From the NCBI GenBank assembly GCA_016935665.1, contig JAFGQN010000086.1, forward strand, positions 1-33,833: a stretch of 33,833 nt of DNA, in the 5' to 3' direction. This document shows positions 26,903-33,833 of this stretch, one piece after another. Under the pieces are notes generated by a model that did no database searches, was not told the origin of the DNA, and saw only the letters and a list, made by a program, of their open reading frames with translations. A program made the translations under genes and the position numbers. This DNA is from Deltaproteobacteria bacterium. GTDB taxonomy: Bacteria > Myxococcota_A > Polyangia > JAAYKL01. How positions within the stretch are numbered: the stretch's first letter is position 1; every line of letters starts with the position of its first letter.

Positions 26903-28576
26903 TCATGGCAACTCTACGGCTCCCAGGTCGCATGTGTCTTTATTGCGCAGTGTGCCTCTCTGGTCCGTCAGGGGGCATTGTGACCCCGCATTCAGAACGG
27001 GACTGTCGTTCATGGGGGGCATGGTTTCGGTGGGCCCACCATATTCTCCCGGTGTCGCTGTCAGCAGTGGATTTGCTTCTGTGACATCCGATATACATTT
27101 GTCACCGCCACCATCGCCACTGTCGCTGTGCCATTGCAAAACATAGCTGCCATTGACTGTCTCGCTGCAGTTGTTGGCCTGGTTCCAGGGGTTACCGGCG
27201 CTGTTATTTAAAAATATGCTGTTGTGTAAATTGAACCCATCGCCGCCAAACAAAGCGCCTCCGTGTCCTGCGGCAAAGTTGGCCGCGAAGGTAACGTTAT
27301 TGATACGGACTGCACTGCCACTACTGATGGCGCCACCGTATGTTTCAGCCTGGTTGTTATAAAATGTGGTGTTGGTAATGACGCATTCGGGTTCGCAGTC
27401 GAGGTAAAGTGCCCCCCCGTGATTATCGCTGATGTTGGATAAAAAAATGGATTCCCTGATTTCGATTTGCCCATTGCTGATGCGCATTCCGCCACCCAGC
27501 CCGCCGCCGCCGATTTCATTGGCTTCAATGGTCGATTTTTCCACGGTGACCACATCGGGCGGGTAGACCCAGACGTAAACGCCACCGCCACTTCTCAGTC
27601 CATGGTTGTTCTGAAATACAGAGCCGCAGATTTCCACGTTTCCACCAATCGCATCGTCGGGGTCTTCGGATGCACCGTCCGTTCCAATTGCGCCGCCTTC
27701 GCCCCAACCGTTGTCGATGGTACTATTATTGATAAATGTTGAGTGGGTGACCGTGAGCGGTGACAAAAGAGAGTAAATAGCGCCACCATAGTATGATTGA
27801 TTTTCTTCGAAATGACTTCGTTCGACAGTGAGTGCGCTTCCCGTCCATACAGCGACTGCACCACCCCCGCGGCCAGCCCTGTTGTTTTTGAATGTACAGT
27901 TTCGCACTTCAACTTTGCTGCGCCATTGGCCGGCGATAGCGCCGCCAATCCCGTCTGATTCTTCGCTCATGGGTGCCTGACCATTGACAAAGGCGATGTT
28001 CCGGACAGACAGCGTGGTGTTGCCAGGCGCCACAAGAATGCGGTTGCTCCCGTTTCCATCCAATGTAATGGCATTTCCTTCGCCATCAAGAACGGTGCCA
28101 TCCGCTGTTTCGATTTCTTCCGTGACGGAAATAACAACAGGGGCGTCTCCGCAATTAAATGTAACGTGTGCACCTGCTTTCACCGCATCTCCCAACGCTG
28201 TTTGTGTACAACTGGCAGCGGCGCCAGTACCAACAACCCTGGAAAGTGTTGGTACTGGCCAGGGGGTTGGGGCGTCGCAGATTTCGGATTGAGCAGTGTC
28301 GTTTTCGAAAACAGTTTCCGAGTCAGGAGACGTTTCAGTGGTGTCGTTATCTGTTAAAAATGGCATTGACTTCGAGTCTGTGTCCGACGACGTGAGGCTT
28401 CGACTTTCTGTGTCGCTGTCTGTTGAAAAGTGTGTTGCTGCATCGGTTGCAGAGTCTGTGTCGAAAATACTGCTGTCTTTGGTAATTGAGTTGTCGCATC
28501 CCACATGTGTAATACCCACGAACAGAAGAAAAAATGTCCATCGGTTGTAGTGCAAGCGCGTCAGCACGCGTTCCAT
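26903..28576 (-). CDS. PMP-like right-handed beta-helix lipoprotein (choice-of-anchor Q type)
   Basis: A 557-residue lipoprotein (HVGC, Cys27; the next residue is Asp). A Ser/Asp/Thr-rich segment (28-95) leads into a short start motif (VPTLSRVVGTG). A right-handed parallel beta-helix follows with repeated GGAI/GGAL and FxNN motifs (FKNNRAGRGGGAVAV, YYGGAIYS), as in polymorphic outer-membrane proteins and pectin-lyase-fold surface proteins. The end, RNKDTCDLGAVELP, is the motif of 'choice-of-anchor Q' proteins. No lyase active site is recognisable, so structural or adhesive roles are more likely than catalysis. Start ATG 28576 has GAGG about 10 bases upstream. A 13-bp perfect hairpin lies in its early coding region. 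It is separated from the fibro-slime gene by 401 bases, so it is probably a separate transcript. Confidence 0.85.
   Translation of the reverse strand: MERVLTRLHYNRWTFFLLFVGITHVGCDNSITKDSSIFDTDSATDAATHFSTDSDTESRSLTSSDTDSKSMPFLTDNDTTETSPDSETVFENDTAQSEICDAPTPWPVPTLSRVVGTGAAASCTQTALGDAVKAGAHVTFNCGDAPVVISVTEEIETADGTVLDGEGNAITLDGNGSNRILVAPGNTTLSVRNIAFVNGQAPMSEESDGIGGAIAGQWRSKVEVRNCTFKNNRAGRGGGAVAVWTGSALTVERSHFEENQSYYGGAIYSLLSPLTVTHSTFINNSTIDNGWGEGGAIGTDGASEDPDDAIGGNVEICGSVFQNNHGLRSGGGVYVWVYPPDVVTVEKSTIEANEIGGGGLGGGMRISNGQIEIRESIFLSNISDNHGGALYLDCEPECVITNTTFYNNQAETYGGAISSGSAVRINNVTFAANFAAGHGGALFGGDGFNLHNSIFLNNSAGNPWNQANNCSETVNGSYVLQWHSDSGDGGGDKCISDVTEANPLLTATPGEYGGPTETMPPMNDSPVLNAGSQCPLTDQRGTLRNKDTCDLGAVELP
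28223..28259. repeat. 13-bp perfect inverted repeat inside the beta-helix gene
   Basis: GCCAGTACCAACA (28223-28235) and TGTTGGTACTGGC (28247-28259) with an 11-base loop, about residues 106-118 of the product. The encoded start motif (VPTLSRVVGTG) is normal for the family, so the hairpin may be an accident of codon choice or could affect translation. Confidence 0.6.
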
Positions 28577-28937
28577 GTTGCTCGTCCTCTCAATGCGGTA
28601 TGCGGCTATTCACCAGGATACCCAATATTATTCTGGTGTTGGGAAGTGTGTTTTTTTTACTGCATCGGGTGTGCCTTTTTTTCTTTTTAAGATTTTTCGC
28701 CGCTTTTCGTCTGGTGAAACCGTTTGAGTGGGCGTCCATTTGATGAGGACAGGGAAAAAAAATTTCGCCGATATTTTGATGACCCTTTGACAACGGCGAT
28801 GTGCACCATGTACACGAGCGTTGACGTCTGGCTTAAAAAAGTCTGAGAGCGCAGCGGTGATTGTGGTGTGGGTTCCATTTTTTTTAGGATGTCACGTTTT
28901 TTGTTTCGGCCGATAACGATATTTTTGGATGTAGATT
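28577..28937. other. divergent intergenic region
   Basis: 361 bases between the beta-helix gene (leftward) and the TPR gene (rightward). On the plus strand TTGACA (28787-28792) with TACACG 18 bases on (28811-28816) is a weak promoter candidate for the TPR gene. T-rich stretches near 28650-28685 and 28878-28890 are the only other features. No RNA gene was seen. Confidence 0.3.
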
Positions 28938-29918
28938 ATGAAGCTTAATGAATTGGTGACCGGTATCCCCGTGGCTCTGTTGTTTCTAATGTTTCCCTTC
29001 GCCGCATCGACCAGTGAAAATGATGCCAAAGCAATCTTTCACAAAGGCGTCACCCTGTTTGAGAATGGGGAATATGCCAAAGCGGCTGTCGAATTCAGGC
29101 GCGCTTACGATACCGATCCAAGCTGGAAAATCCAATACAACATTGGGCAATGTGAAGCTGCGGCGAAACATCACGGACGCGCCATGGAGGCGTTTGAGCT
29201 GTATTTGTCCATGGGGGGGGACGAGGTGCCAGTCGCCAGGCGCACAGAGGTGACCTCAGAACTTGACCGTCTGCATCATCTGGTTGGATTCATCGCACTG
29301 ACTGCGCCCGAAAGGGCGCTGGTTCTGGTAAACGGTGAAGTTCGCGCAGTCGCGCCGCTCATCGGGAACATTATGGTTGCCGCTGGAGTGGACCATGAGC
29401 TGTTGGTGACGCTGAACGATGTGCCATTGCTCAAACGAAAGTTGCGTGTAAGTGGCACACAGACAGTCATCGTCACTGTCTCTGCTCCCGAATTACAAAT
29501 CGCAGAGGATGTTCCATCCTCTCCGTCCTTGGAGCTGGATGGCGATGTGCTGCAGGGGAGGTCGAATCCCATGCCGGGTCGACGGTTACTCACCAGTGGG
29601 GTTGTTTTAACATCGATTGGCGCGGCATCGCTTTTGGCTGGAGCTGTGACCGGCATGATTGCTGTTCAGAAAAGCAAAGCGCTTGAGGGCAAATGCCCTG
29701 ATGGCGTGTGTGAACCTCAATATCACGATGAAAACAACACTATGCAGAATATGGTCACTGGTACCAATGTGCTGTTCATTGCGGGGGGAACGTTGGCCAT
29801 TGCGGGTGTACTTTTGATTATTGCCGGAAAAAGGCGGCATGAGCGAATGGACAAGGGGACAATGCTTCCAGCGTTTTCAAAGAATACGGCAGGGATTATC
29901 TGGATGAAAGGGTTTTAG
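28938..29918 (+). CDS. TPR protein with PEGA-like domain and two C-terminal membrane helices
   Basis: A 326-residue envelope protein of a type common in Myxococcota; specific function unknown. Order: signal peptide (1 to about 25), a pair of TPR-like helices (28-92; AKAIFHKGVTLFENGEYAKAA, WKIQYNIGQC), a beta-rich PEGA-like segment (about 115-182; VLVNGEVRAV), a Pro/Ser linker, then TM helices at about 218-243 and 275-297. The loop between the helices has two Cys (CPDGVC), likely disulfide-bonded. The short basic tail suggests the C-terminus is cytoplasmic. RBS is weak (GGAT). It ends 3 bases before the Ig/LRR lipoprotein, so the pair is translationally coupled and probably works together at the envelope. 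Confidence 0.8.
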   Translation: MKLNELVTGIPVALLFLMFPFAASTSENDAKAIFHKGVTLFENGEYAKAAVEFRRAYDTDPSWKIQYNIGQCEAAAKHHGRAMEAFELYLSMGGDEVPVARRTEVTSELDRLHHLVGFIALTAPERALVLVNGEVRAVAPLIGNIMVAAGVDHELLVTLNDVPLLKRKLRVSGTQTVIVTVSAPELQIAEDVPSSPSLELDGDVLQGRSNPMPGRRLLTSGVVLTSIGAASLLAGAVTGMIAVQKSKALEGKCPDGVCEPQYHDENNTMQNMVTGTNVLFIAGGTLAIAGVLLIIAGKRRHERMDKGTMLPAFSKNTAGIIWMKGF

Positions 29919-29921
29919 GCA

Positions 29922-31856
29922 ATGCATTATCGTTTTTGGTGTCCTGTCGCTATGCTGACAATGATGTCGATCATATCCTGCGGCGCCTTCGTGGAGGATT
30001 TTGAAAATGGTGACGATTCGAGTTTAAAAGTGGACAGCGAACACCATTCCACAGACAGTTTTTCCTTCGATTTAAAATCTGACACCCTGACGTCCATGCG
30101 AGACTCAGCGACTGCATCTGATTCGGATACCAGCACAACTGGCCAGGATGATACGCATTTTGAACATCTAGACACAGGAAGCGATACCACTACTGTATCG
30201 GATACGGACACCCCGTCTCAAACAGAGAAAGATACCTTGATGATTGTTGAGGATACAGATTCTGAGTCCGAAGGCACCAGTGCAACGGATGTTGCGTTGG
30301 ACTCGGCGACGCAATCAGACGTGGATTCAGATAGCGCGAGCGATTCAGACACTCAGACGGATACCGGCACAGAAACAGAAACAGGAGTTGCGCTAATACG
30401 GTGCGACACGTTGGTGATCAGTGGCGCTACAACCGTACCATCAGGATTGACGCAACAGCTTCGCGCCTCCTGTGATTTTGATAACGGTGACCTGGACGTA
30501 GATGTTTCCTCAAAGGTGCTGTGGGTATCGAACGATACAGAGATTGTCCCTCAACCGACGCAGGGAATGGTTTTGGGGGTAACGGAGGGAACCGCTACCA
30601 TTCGCGCAACGTACGAAAATTCCGACGGGAGTCTGGCGACCGATACTCATGGGATAACGGTTACAGCGGGTTTGCTTGCAGCCGTTCGCGTGTCGGTGGA
30701 CGAGTCACCGATTCCTGCAGGACTAAGTAAACAGTTTGCTGCATATTGCGACTACACAGACCGCACAGATGTTCTTTGCACTCAGGTTGTTTTATGGGAG
30801 AGTACCAATACCGATGTGGCGACGGTAAATAACGACGGGCTGGCAACAACACATCAGCCGGGAGACGCGTTGATTTTTGCGACTCTTGGCAAAGAGTCCG
30901 ATTCTGTTGTATTGAACGTTGGCGACAGCATCCTCGATTCTGTGACTATTCTCGCAACCGGAGCCACTCTGGAAGTGAATCGAACACATGGGTACAGTGC
31001 GAAGTGTTACAGAACTGATGGCACCAGTTACAGCTGTGGTTCTGCGGCCACATGGCAGTCCGCGGATGAAACGATTCTCGGATTTCCCAATAAAACATAT
31101 TTTCAAAAGGGCGAGGCATTTGCCTTTCATATAGGTACCACCGAAATTACAGCCTCTGTTGGAAATATCACATCGGCCACTAAACAGGTTCAGGTCGTTG
31201 TGCCGGCGGGTTGTGACGGGGTGCTGTCGTTCACGGACCCGGATTTGGAAGCCGTTATTCGGGGTGTTCTTGGAATTCCCTCCGCAAACCTCCATTTCGA
31301 GGATGTGATGGATATCACATCATTGTCGGCGGACTATTCCTACATCGACGAACTCACTGGAATTCGCTGTCTCACCGGTCTCACATCGTTGAGTCTTTAC
31401 AGAAATCCCGGTGTCGTTGACGCGACAGAAATATCTGAACTGGCGCAGCTGAGGGATTTGAATCTCGGCTGGAGTTCCATTGTTGAAATTCCCAATTTGC
31501 ATTTGCTTACCGAACTGGAATCCATTTATCTGCAGAATACCGAAAAGCTGAAATCCATTAATGGATTGAGTTATCTGCCCAACCTGGCGGTGGTCAATGT
31601 GGGACCTTCACCATTGATGGATAAATTTGGAATTGCGGCACTATCGACATTGGACAGGCTCACGACTGTCAGCCTGGTGGGCGTGAATGTCGACGATGTG
31701 TCGGATCTGGTGTCCAACAGCGGGATTGGCAGCGGTGATGTGTTGGAATTCTTTGTGTATGACACGGCCGTTTGTGACGTGACATTGTTGCGTGAGCAGT
31801 TGCGCACACTTCAAGCCAGGAATGTCGCTGTCACCACCAATTGTTTCGAGCTGTAG
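29922..31856 (+). CDS. Ig-like (BIG2-type) and leucine-rich-repeat lipoprotein
   Basis: A 644-residue lipoprotein (SIISC, Cys20). A Ser/Thr/Asp-rich tether (27-155) is followed by about three bacterial Ig-like domains (159 to about 430; VPSGLTQQLRASC, IPAGLSKQFAAYC and LEVNRTHGYSAKC begin successive domains, each with a Trp-Ser/Thr core such as LWVSNDTEIV). An internalin-like LRR domain fills about 440-644 (LTGIRCLTGLTSLSLYRNP, LRDLNLGWSSI, LESIYLQNTEKL). It is likely a surface binding or adhesion protein; the ligand is unknown. Its start overlaps the RBS region (AAAGGG) at the end of the TPR gene, showing a two-gene operon. The tether is less repetitive than in the CAZymes. It is convergent with the CBM35-like gene, 72 bases away. 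Confidence 0.87.
   Translation: MHYRFWCPVAMLTMMSIISCGAFVEDFENGDDSSLKVDSEHHSTDSFSFDLKSDTLTSMRDSATASDSDTSTTGQDDTHFEHLDTGSDTTTVSDTDTPSQTEKDTLMIVEDTDSESEGTSATDVALDSATQSDVDSDSASDSDTQTDTGTETETGVALIRCDTLVISGATTVPSGLTQQLRASCDFDNGDLDVDVSSKVLWVSNDTEIVPQPTQGMVLGVTEGTATIRATYENSDGSLATDTHGITVTAGLLAAVRVSVDESPIPAGLSKQFAAYCDYTDRTDVLCTQVVLWESTNTDVATVNNDGLATTHQPGDALIFATLGKESDSVVLNVGDSILDSVTILATGATLEVNRTHGYSAKCYRTDGTSYSCGSAATWQSADETILGFPNKTYFQKGEAFAFHIGTTEITASVGNITSATKQVQVVVPAGCDGVLSFTDPDLEAVIRGVLGIPSANLHFEDVMDITSLSADYSYIDELTGIRCLTGLTSLSLYRNPGVVDATEISELAQLRDLNLGWSSIVEIPNLHLLTELESIYLQNTEKLKSINGLSYLPNLAVVNVGPSPLMDKFGIAALSTLDRLTTVSLVGVNVDDVSDLVSNSGIGSGDVLEFFVYDTAVCDVTLLREQLRTLQARNVAVTTNCFEL
30000..30386 (+). repeat. 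irregular Ser/Thr/Asp tether tract of the LRR lipoprotein
   Basis: Low-complexity coding sequence (DSDT, SDTDT, TETET motifs) without a fixed DNA period, suggesting an older or differently formed tether than the 18-bp arrays of the glycosidases. Confidence 0.7.
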
Positions 31857-31928
31857 AACTTCCGCTTAGAGTATCGAAGATTAATGTCTGAACATTGTCA
31901 TGCAGTCGGTGAGTATTCGCAAAAATCG

Positions 31929-32816
31929 TTATTCACAGGCGCCCGCTGAAACCCCGTATCCAAAGATCGTGAGCGTATCCAGATTGGGCAGTCCCAGGTC
32001 ATCTAGTGAAACAAGCTGGACGCGGTTGTTGCCGGTGGTTAGTGACACTTTTTTTCGAAGAGTATCCCAAATGCTCCAATCCGAAGTGCTGGTAAAACTG
32101 ATAGTGTCCACCTTATTGCTGTTAATTAACAGAACGGCCGGGCGCGTTTCATCCGCGTTACCAATGCTGTATTTCCATTTAAGAGTCGCCATTTGGTCAC
32201 CTTTTACATGTATTGACCATTCCAGAGACTGGTCAATCTCATTGTCAGTATTAAAGTAGCCAATACCGTCATAGCCATCGTTTTTGTGTTCTATGATACC
32301 GTCGTAGGAACAAATGCCATCCAGATCGTCAAACACAACGCTCACAGGTGTGGTATCAATTTCGGTTTCCGTATCTGAATCACTGTCAACGTCCGACGTT
32401 TCTGAGTCGGTGGCAGTCTGGTTGTCGCTGTCGGCTTCGGATGACGTGTCTTCGGAAGCCGTGTCCGATTCGCTTCCAGACGCTGTGTCAAAATCTGTGT
32501 CGGTATAAATAGTGTCTGTATCTTTAGTCGATTCCGTGGGTGTGGTGGTATCAACTTCTTTTGAGTCGCTATCTGTGCGGTATTCATCATCCGTTTCGTC
32601 GTCTGGTTCCTGCTCGGTGGATGGTACCTCTGAAGAGGCTGAATCGTCGGGCTCTTGCCGTGTGTTTGAGTCCAGCTCTTCTTCTCTGCTGCTGGAATCG
32701 AAGTTGTCTGAATACGAATCGTCCTCTTCATCGAGAATTATATCAGCGGTCACATCACACCCCGCGTTGCAAATGATAAAAAGGAACGGAAGTAATGTCA
32801 GCAGTGAACGGTTCAT
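31929..32816 (-). CDS. stand-alone CBM35/CBM6-like carbohydrate-binding lipoprotein
   Basis: A 295-residue lipoprotein (NAGC, Cys20; Asp follows the Cys). A long Ser/Thr/Asp/Glu tether (29-156) carries a single beta-sandwich domain (161-295) with the CBM35-like sequence GYDGIGYFNTDNEIDQSLEW, RPAVLLINSNKV, SDWSIWDT, LTTGNNRVQLVS and LPNLDTLTIFGYGVS. This module normally accompanies xylan-, pectin- or arabinan-active enzymes. Here no catalytic domain is attached, so the protein probably binds polysaccharide at the cell surface. Two Cys (SAGAC at the end and DGICS near the start of the domain) may pair. The in-frame ATG 14 codons upstream is rejected in favour of 32816, which has GGAG 8 bases before it and begins the signal peptide. 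Confidence 0.82.
   Translation of the reverse strand: MNRSLLTLLPFLFIICNAGCDVTADIILDEEDDSYSDNFDSSSREEELDSNTRQEPDDSASSEVPSTEQEPDDETDDEYRTDSDSKEVDTTTPTESTKDTDTIYTDTDFDTASGSESDTASEDTSSEADSDNQTATDSETSDVDSDSDTETEIDTTPVSVVFDDLDGICSYDGIIEHKNDGYDGIGYFNTDNEIDQSLEWSIHVKGDQMATLKWKYSIGNADETRPAVLLINSNKVDTISFTSTSDWSIWDTLRKKVSLTTGNNRVQLVSLDDLGLPNLDTLTIFGYGVSAGACE
32349..32732 (-). repeat. tether tract of the CBM35-like lipoprotein
   Basis: A mixed Asp/Ser/Thr/Glu low-complexity segment of about 128 residues, almost as long as the binding domain it carries. The DNA period is irregular. Confidence 0.65.
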
Positions 32817-33099
32817 GGCTTTTCTCCGGCAAAAAAATGGGCGCAAAATATGAGTCATTTAACTTACTGATAACAACTCACTCAAATAAAATCCAACGAA
32901 AACTGTCGTTCCCGGTCAGTAAAAAAAAATTTAGACATCCACCCTGTTTTCGCACCATCGGTACACCTTTGAAGAGAACATGCAATGTTGTATCACGACT
33001 GTTGGCAGCATTGATATTTCGTTAAAGATGTTGACGTGAACAGGAATTGCCGTTGCAAATTCTGAGTGTTGTTTTGTGCTGAATCCGGAGGTTTGGGAA

Positions 33100-33640
33100 T
33101 GTGTCACCAATGCAGGCGGAGGTGGACGAATCACTGCTGACACTCTGGTATGACAAACCCTCAAAAGAGTGGATGCCAATACCCTTGAGTTTACAGGGCA
33201 ATCCGCCTCCCATGAAGGTGTGACTGGGCAGGTGAAATTCACTACGCGTGTCAAAGTAGTCAACAAAGGTGGGACCATTGCCACTGGTCGCGACACGTTG
33301 GAAGTGAATGGCGCAGATGAAGTGGTCATGATCAATACAGACATGAACTATTGGCCGGCTTGGAAATGTAATCTCTCCGAGTTGCATGAACCCCTCATTA
33401 AAAGAGTGCAGGAGCTTTCTGAAGCCGGCAGGGATACCGCAAAAAGTATGTATGGATGCGACGGCTGAGTGGTGCACCTCAACACTCACATTTGGCTTAT
33501 CTCGAAACGGTGTATCCGATAATGAAATCCGCCAACAGAAACGTTTGAGTTTCCAACGGAGCCAGGGAGAACCTACATTCTTAAACTACCCTGACGTGGG
33601 TGGGCATGAGACGATATGCATCGCGGCCGGTGCCTTGTAT
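33100..33640 (+). pseudogene. GH95 alpha-L-fucosidase relic
   Basis: From about 33166 the plus frame reads ANTLEFTGQSASHEGVTGQV, KFTTRVKVVNKGG, LEVNGADEVVM, then INTDMNYWPAWKCNLSELHE, ELSEAGRDTAKSMYGCDG. The second part is the conserved GH95 segment (TDMNYWPA..NLSELHEPL). About 100 residues that normally separate the two parts are missing at about 33336. A TGA at 33466-33468 replaces the expected Trp: the frame continues VVHLNTHIW, which corresponds to GWVAHHNTDIW. A frameshift then leads to LETVYPIMKSA (about 33499-33531), matching the next GH95 motif. At least one deletion, one nonsense codon and one frameshift make it non-functional. The frame around 33580-33640 (YPDVGGHETICIAAGALY) looks protein-like but I could not place it. 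Confidence 0.72.
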
Positions 33641-33833
33641 TGACAACAAAAAGGGGTTCCACCCGATTTCTTTTCTGAACATGCACTGCGTATTGATGAC
33701 TTGGGAGATGCCGGTATTTCCCCGGAGATTTTTTGATTCATCAGATAGGGAGATTCTATGAACAGGCCCCTCTCCGTTAGTTAAAATTGTTTTAACGAAA
33801 ACATAAACGGGCTCTTGAGGCCCAAACTAACAG
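33641..33833. other. window end, degraded or non-coding
   Basis: A protein-like frame continues past a stop at 33641-33643 (PPDFFSEHALRIDDLGDAG, ending at another stop near 33736), so decay extends here. An ATG at 33759 with AGGGAG upstream opens only an 8-codon frame. GTTAAAA/TTTTAAC (33780-33786 and 33790-33796) is a perfect 7-bp inverted repeat with a 3-base loop, and GGGCTC..GAGGCCC follows near 33809-33823. Confidence 0.3.

Noticed and set aside
33022-33489. 155-residue and 137-residue minus-strand frames near the right end
   Set aside because: They are antisense to the GH95 relic, whose plus-strand translation shows conserved family motifs.

Overview
The window looks like part of a Myxococcota-type (former Deltaproteobacteria) chromosome from a plant-polysaccharide degrader. 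Pointers are lipoproteins with very long Asp/Ser/Thr/Gly tethers, Myxococcus-type Cys-rich repeats (DUF4215) fused to a fibro-slime domain, a PMP-like beta-helix protein ending in a 'choice-of-anchor Q' motif, and a TPR protein with two C-terminal membrane helices. The phylum is inferred from family content only. No rRNA, tRNA, CRISPR array or intact mobile element was seen.

Left and centre (0.6-19.7 kb) is a hemicellulose-degradation island. Nearly every product is a lipoprotein: signal peptide, lipobox Cys, acidic low-complexity tether, catalytic domain. On the minus strand are GH27 alpha-galactosidase, GH30 xylanase-like, GH127 beta-L-arabinofuranosidase and a CE3-like esterase. GH3 beta-xylosidase is on the plus strand. 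A tight minus-strand run follows, read in the order SGNH esterase, CE6 acetyl esterase, GH43-CBM6, GH2 beta-galactosidase. Together these could strip acetyl, arabinosyl and galactosyl branches and cut the backbone of arabinoxylan or arabinogalactan. There is no SusC/D pair, sugar transporter or regulator. A GT39/PMT-like membrane glycosyltransferase (7.3-9.2 kb) sits among the tethered enzymes and might glycosylate their Ser/Thr-rich tethers (speculative).

The middle (19.9-24.3 kb) is a two-gene plus-strand operon of c-type cytochrome proteins. The first is a lipoprotein with a (Gly-Asp)n tether, a beta-propeller and a MauG/CcpA-like di-heme domain. The second is a Sec-exported protein resembling the hydrazine-synthase alpha subunit fold, with two CXXCH sites. 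A terminator-like hairpin lies in the leader.

The right part (24.6-32.8 kb) holds non-enzymatic surface proteins: a fibro-slime/DUF4215 adhesin, a beta-helix lipoprotein, a TPR membrane protein paired with an Ig-like/LRR lipoprotein, and a stand-alone CBM35-like lipoprotein.

Three decayed CAZyme genes remain: a pectate-lyase (PL9-like) relic at 0.24-0.45 kb, the N-terminal domain of what is probably a GH10-type xylanase at 2.4-2.85 kb, and a GH95 alpha-fucosidase relic at 33.1-33.6 kb. The island once had a wider substrate range. A 10-bp motif, TTCAATCGAA, occurs twice upstream of GH27 and once upstream of GH3 and may be a shared operator.
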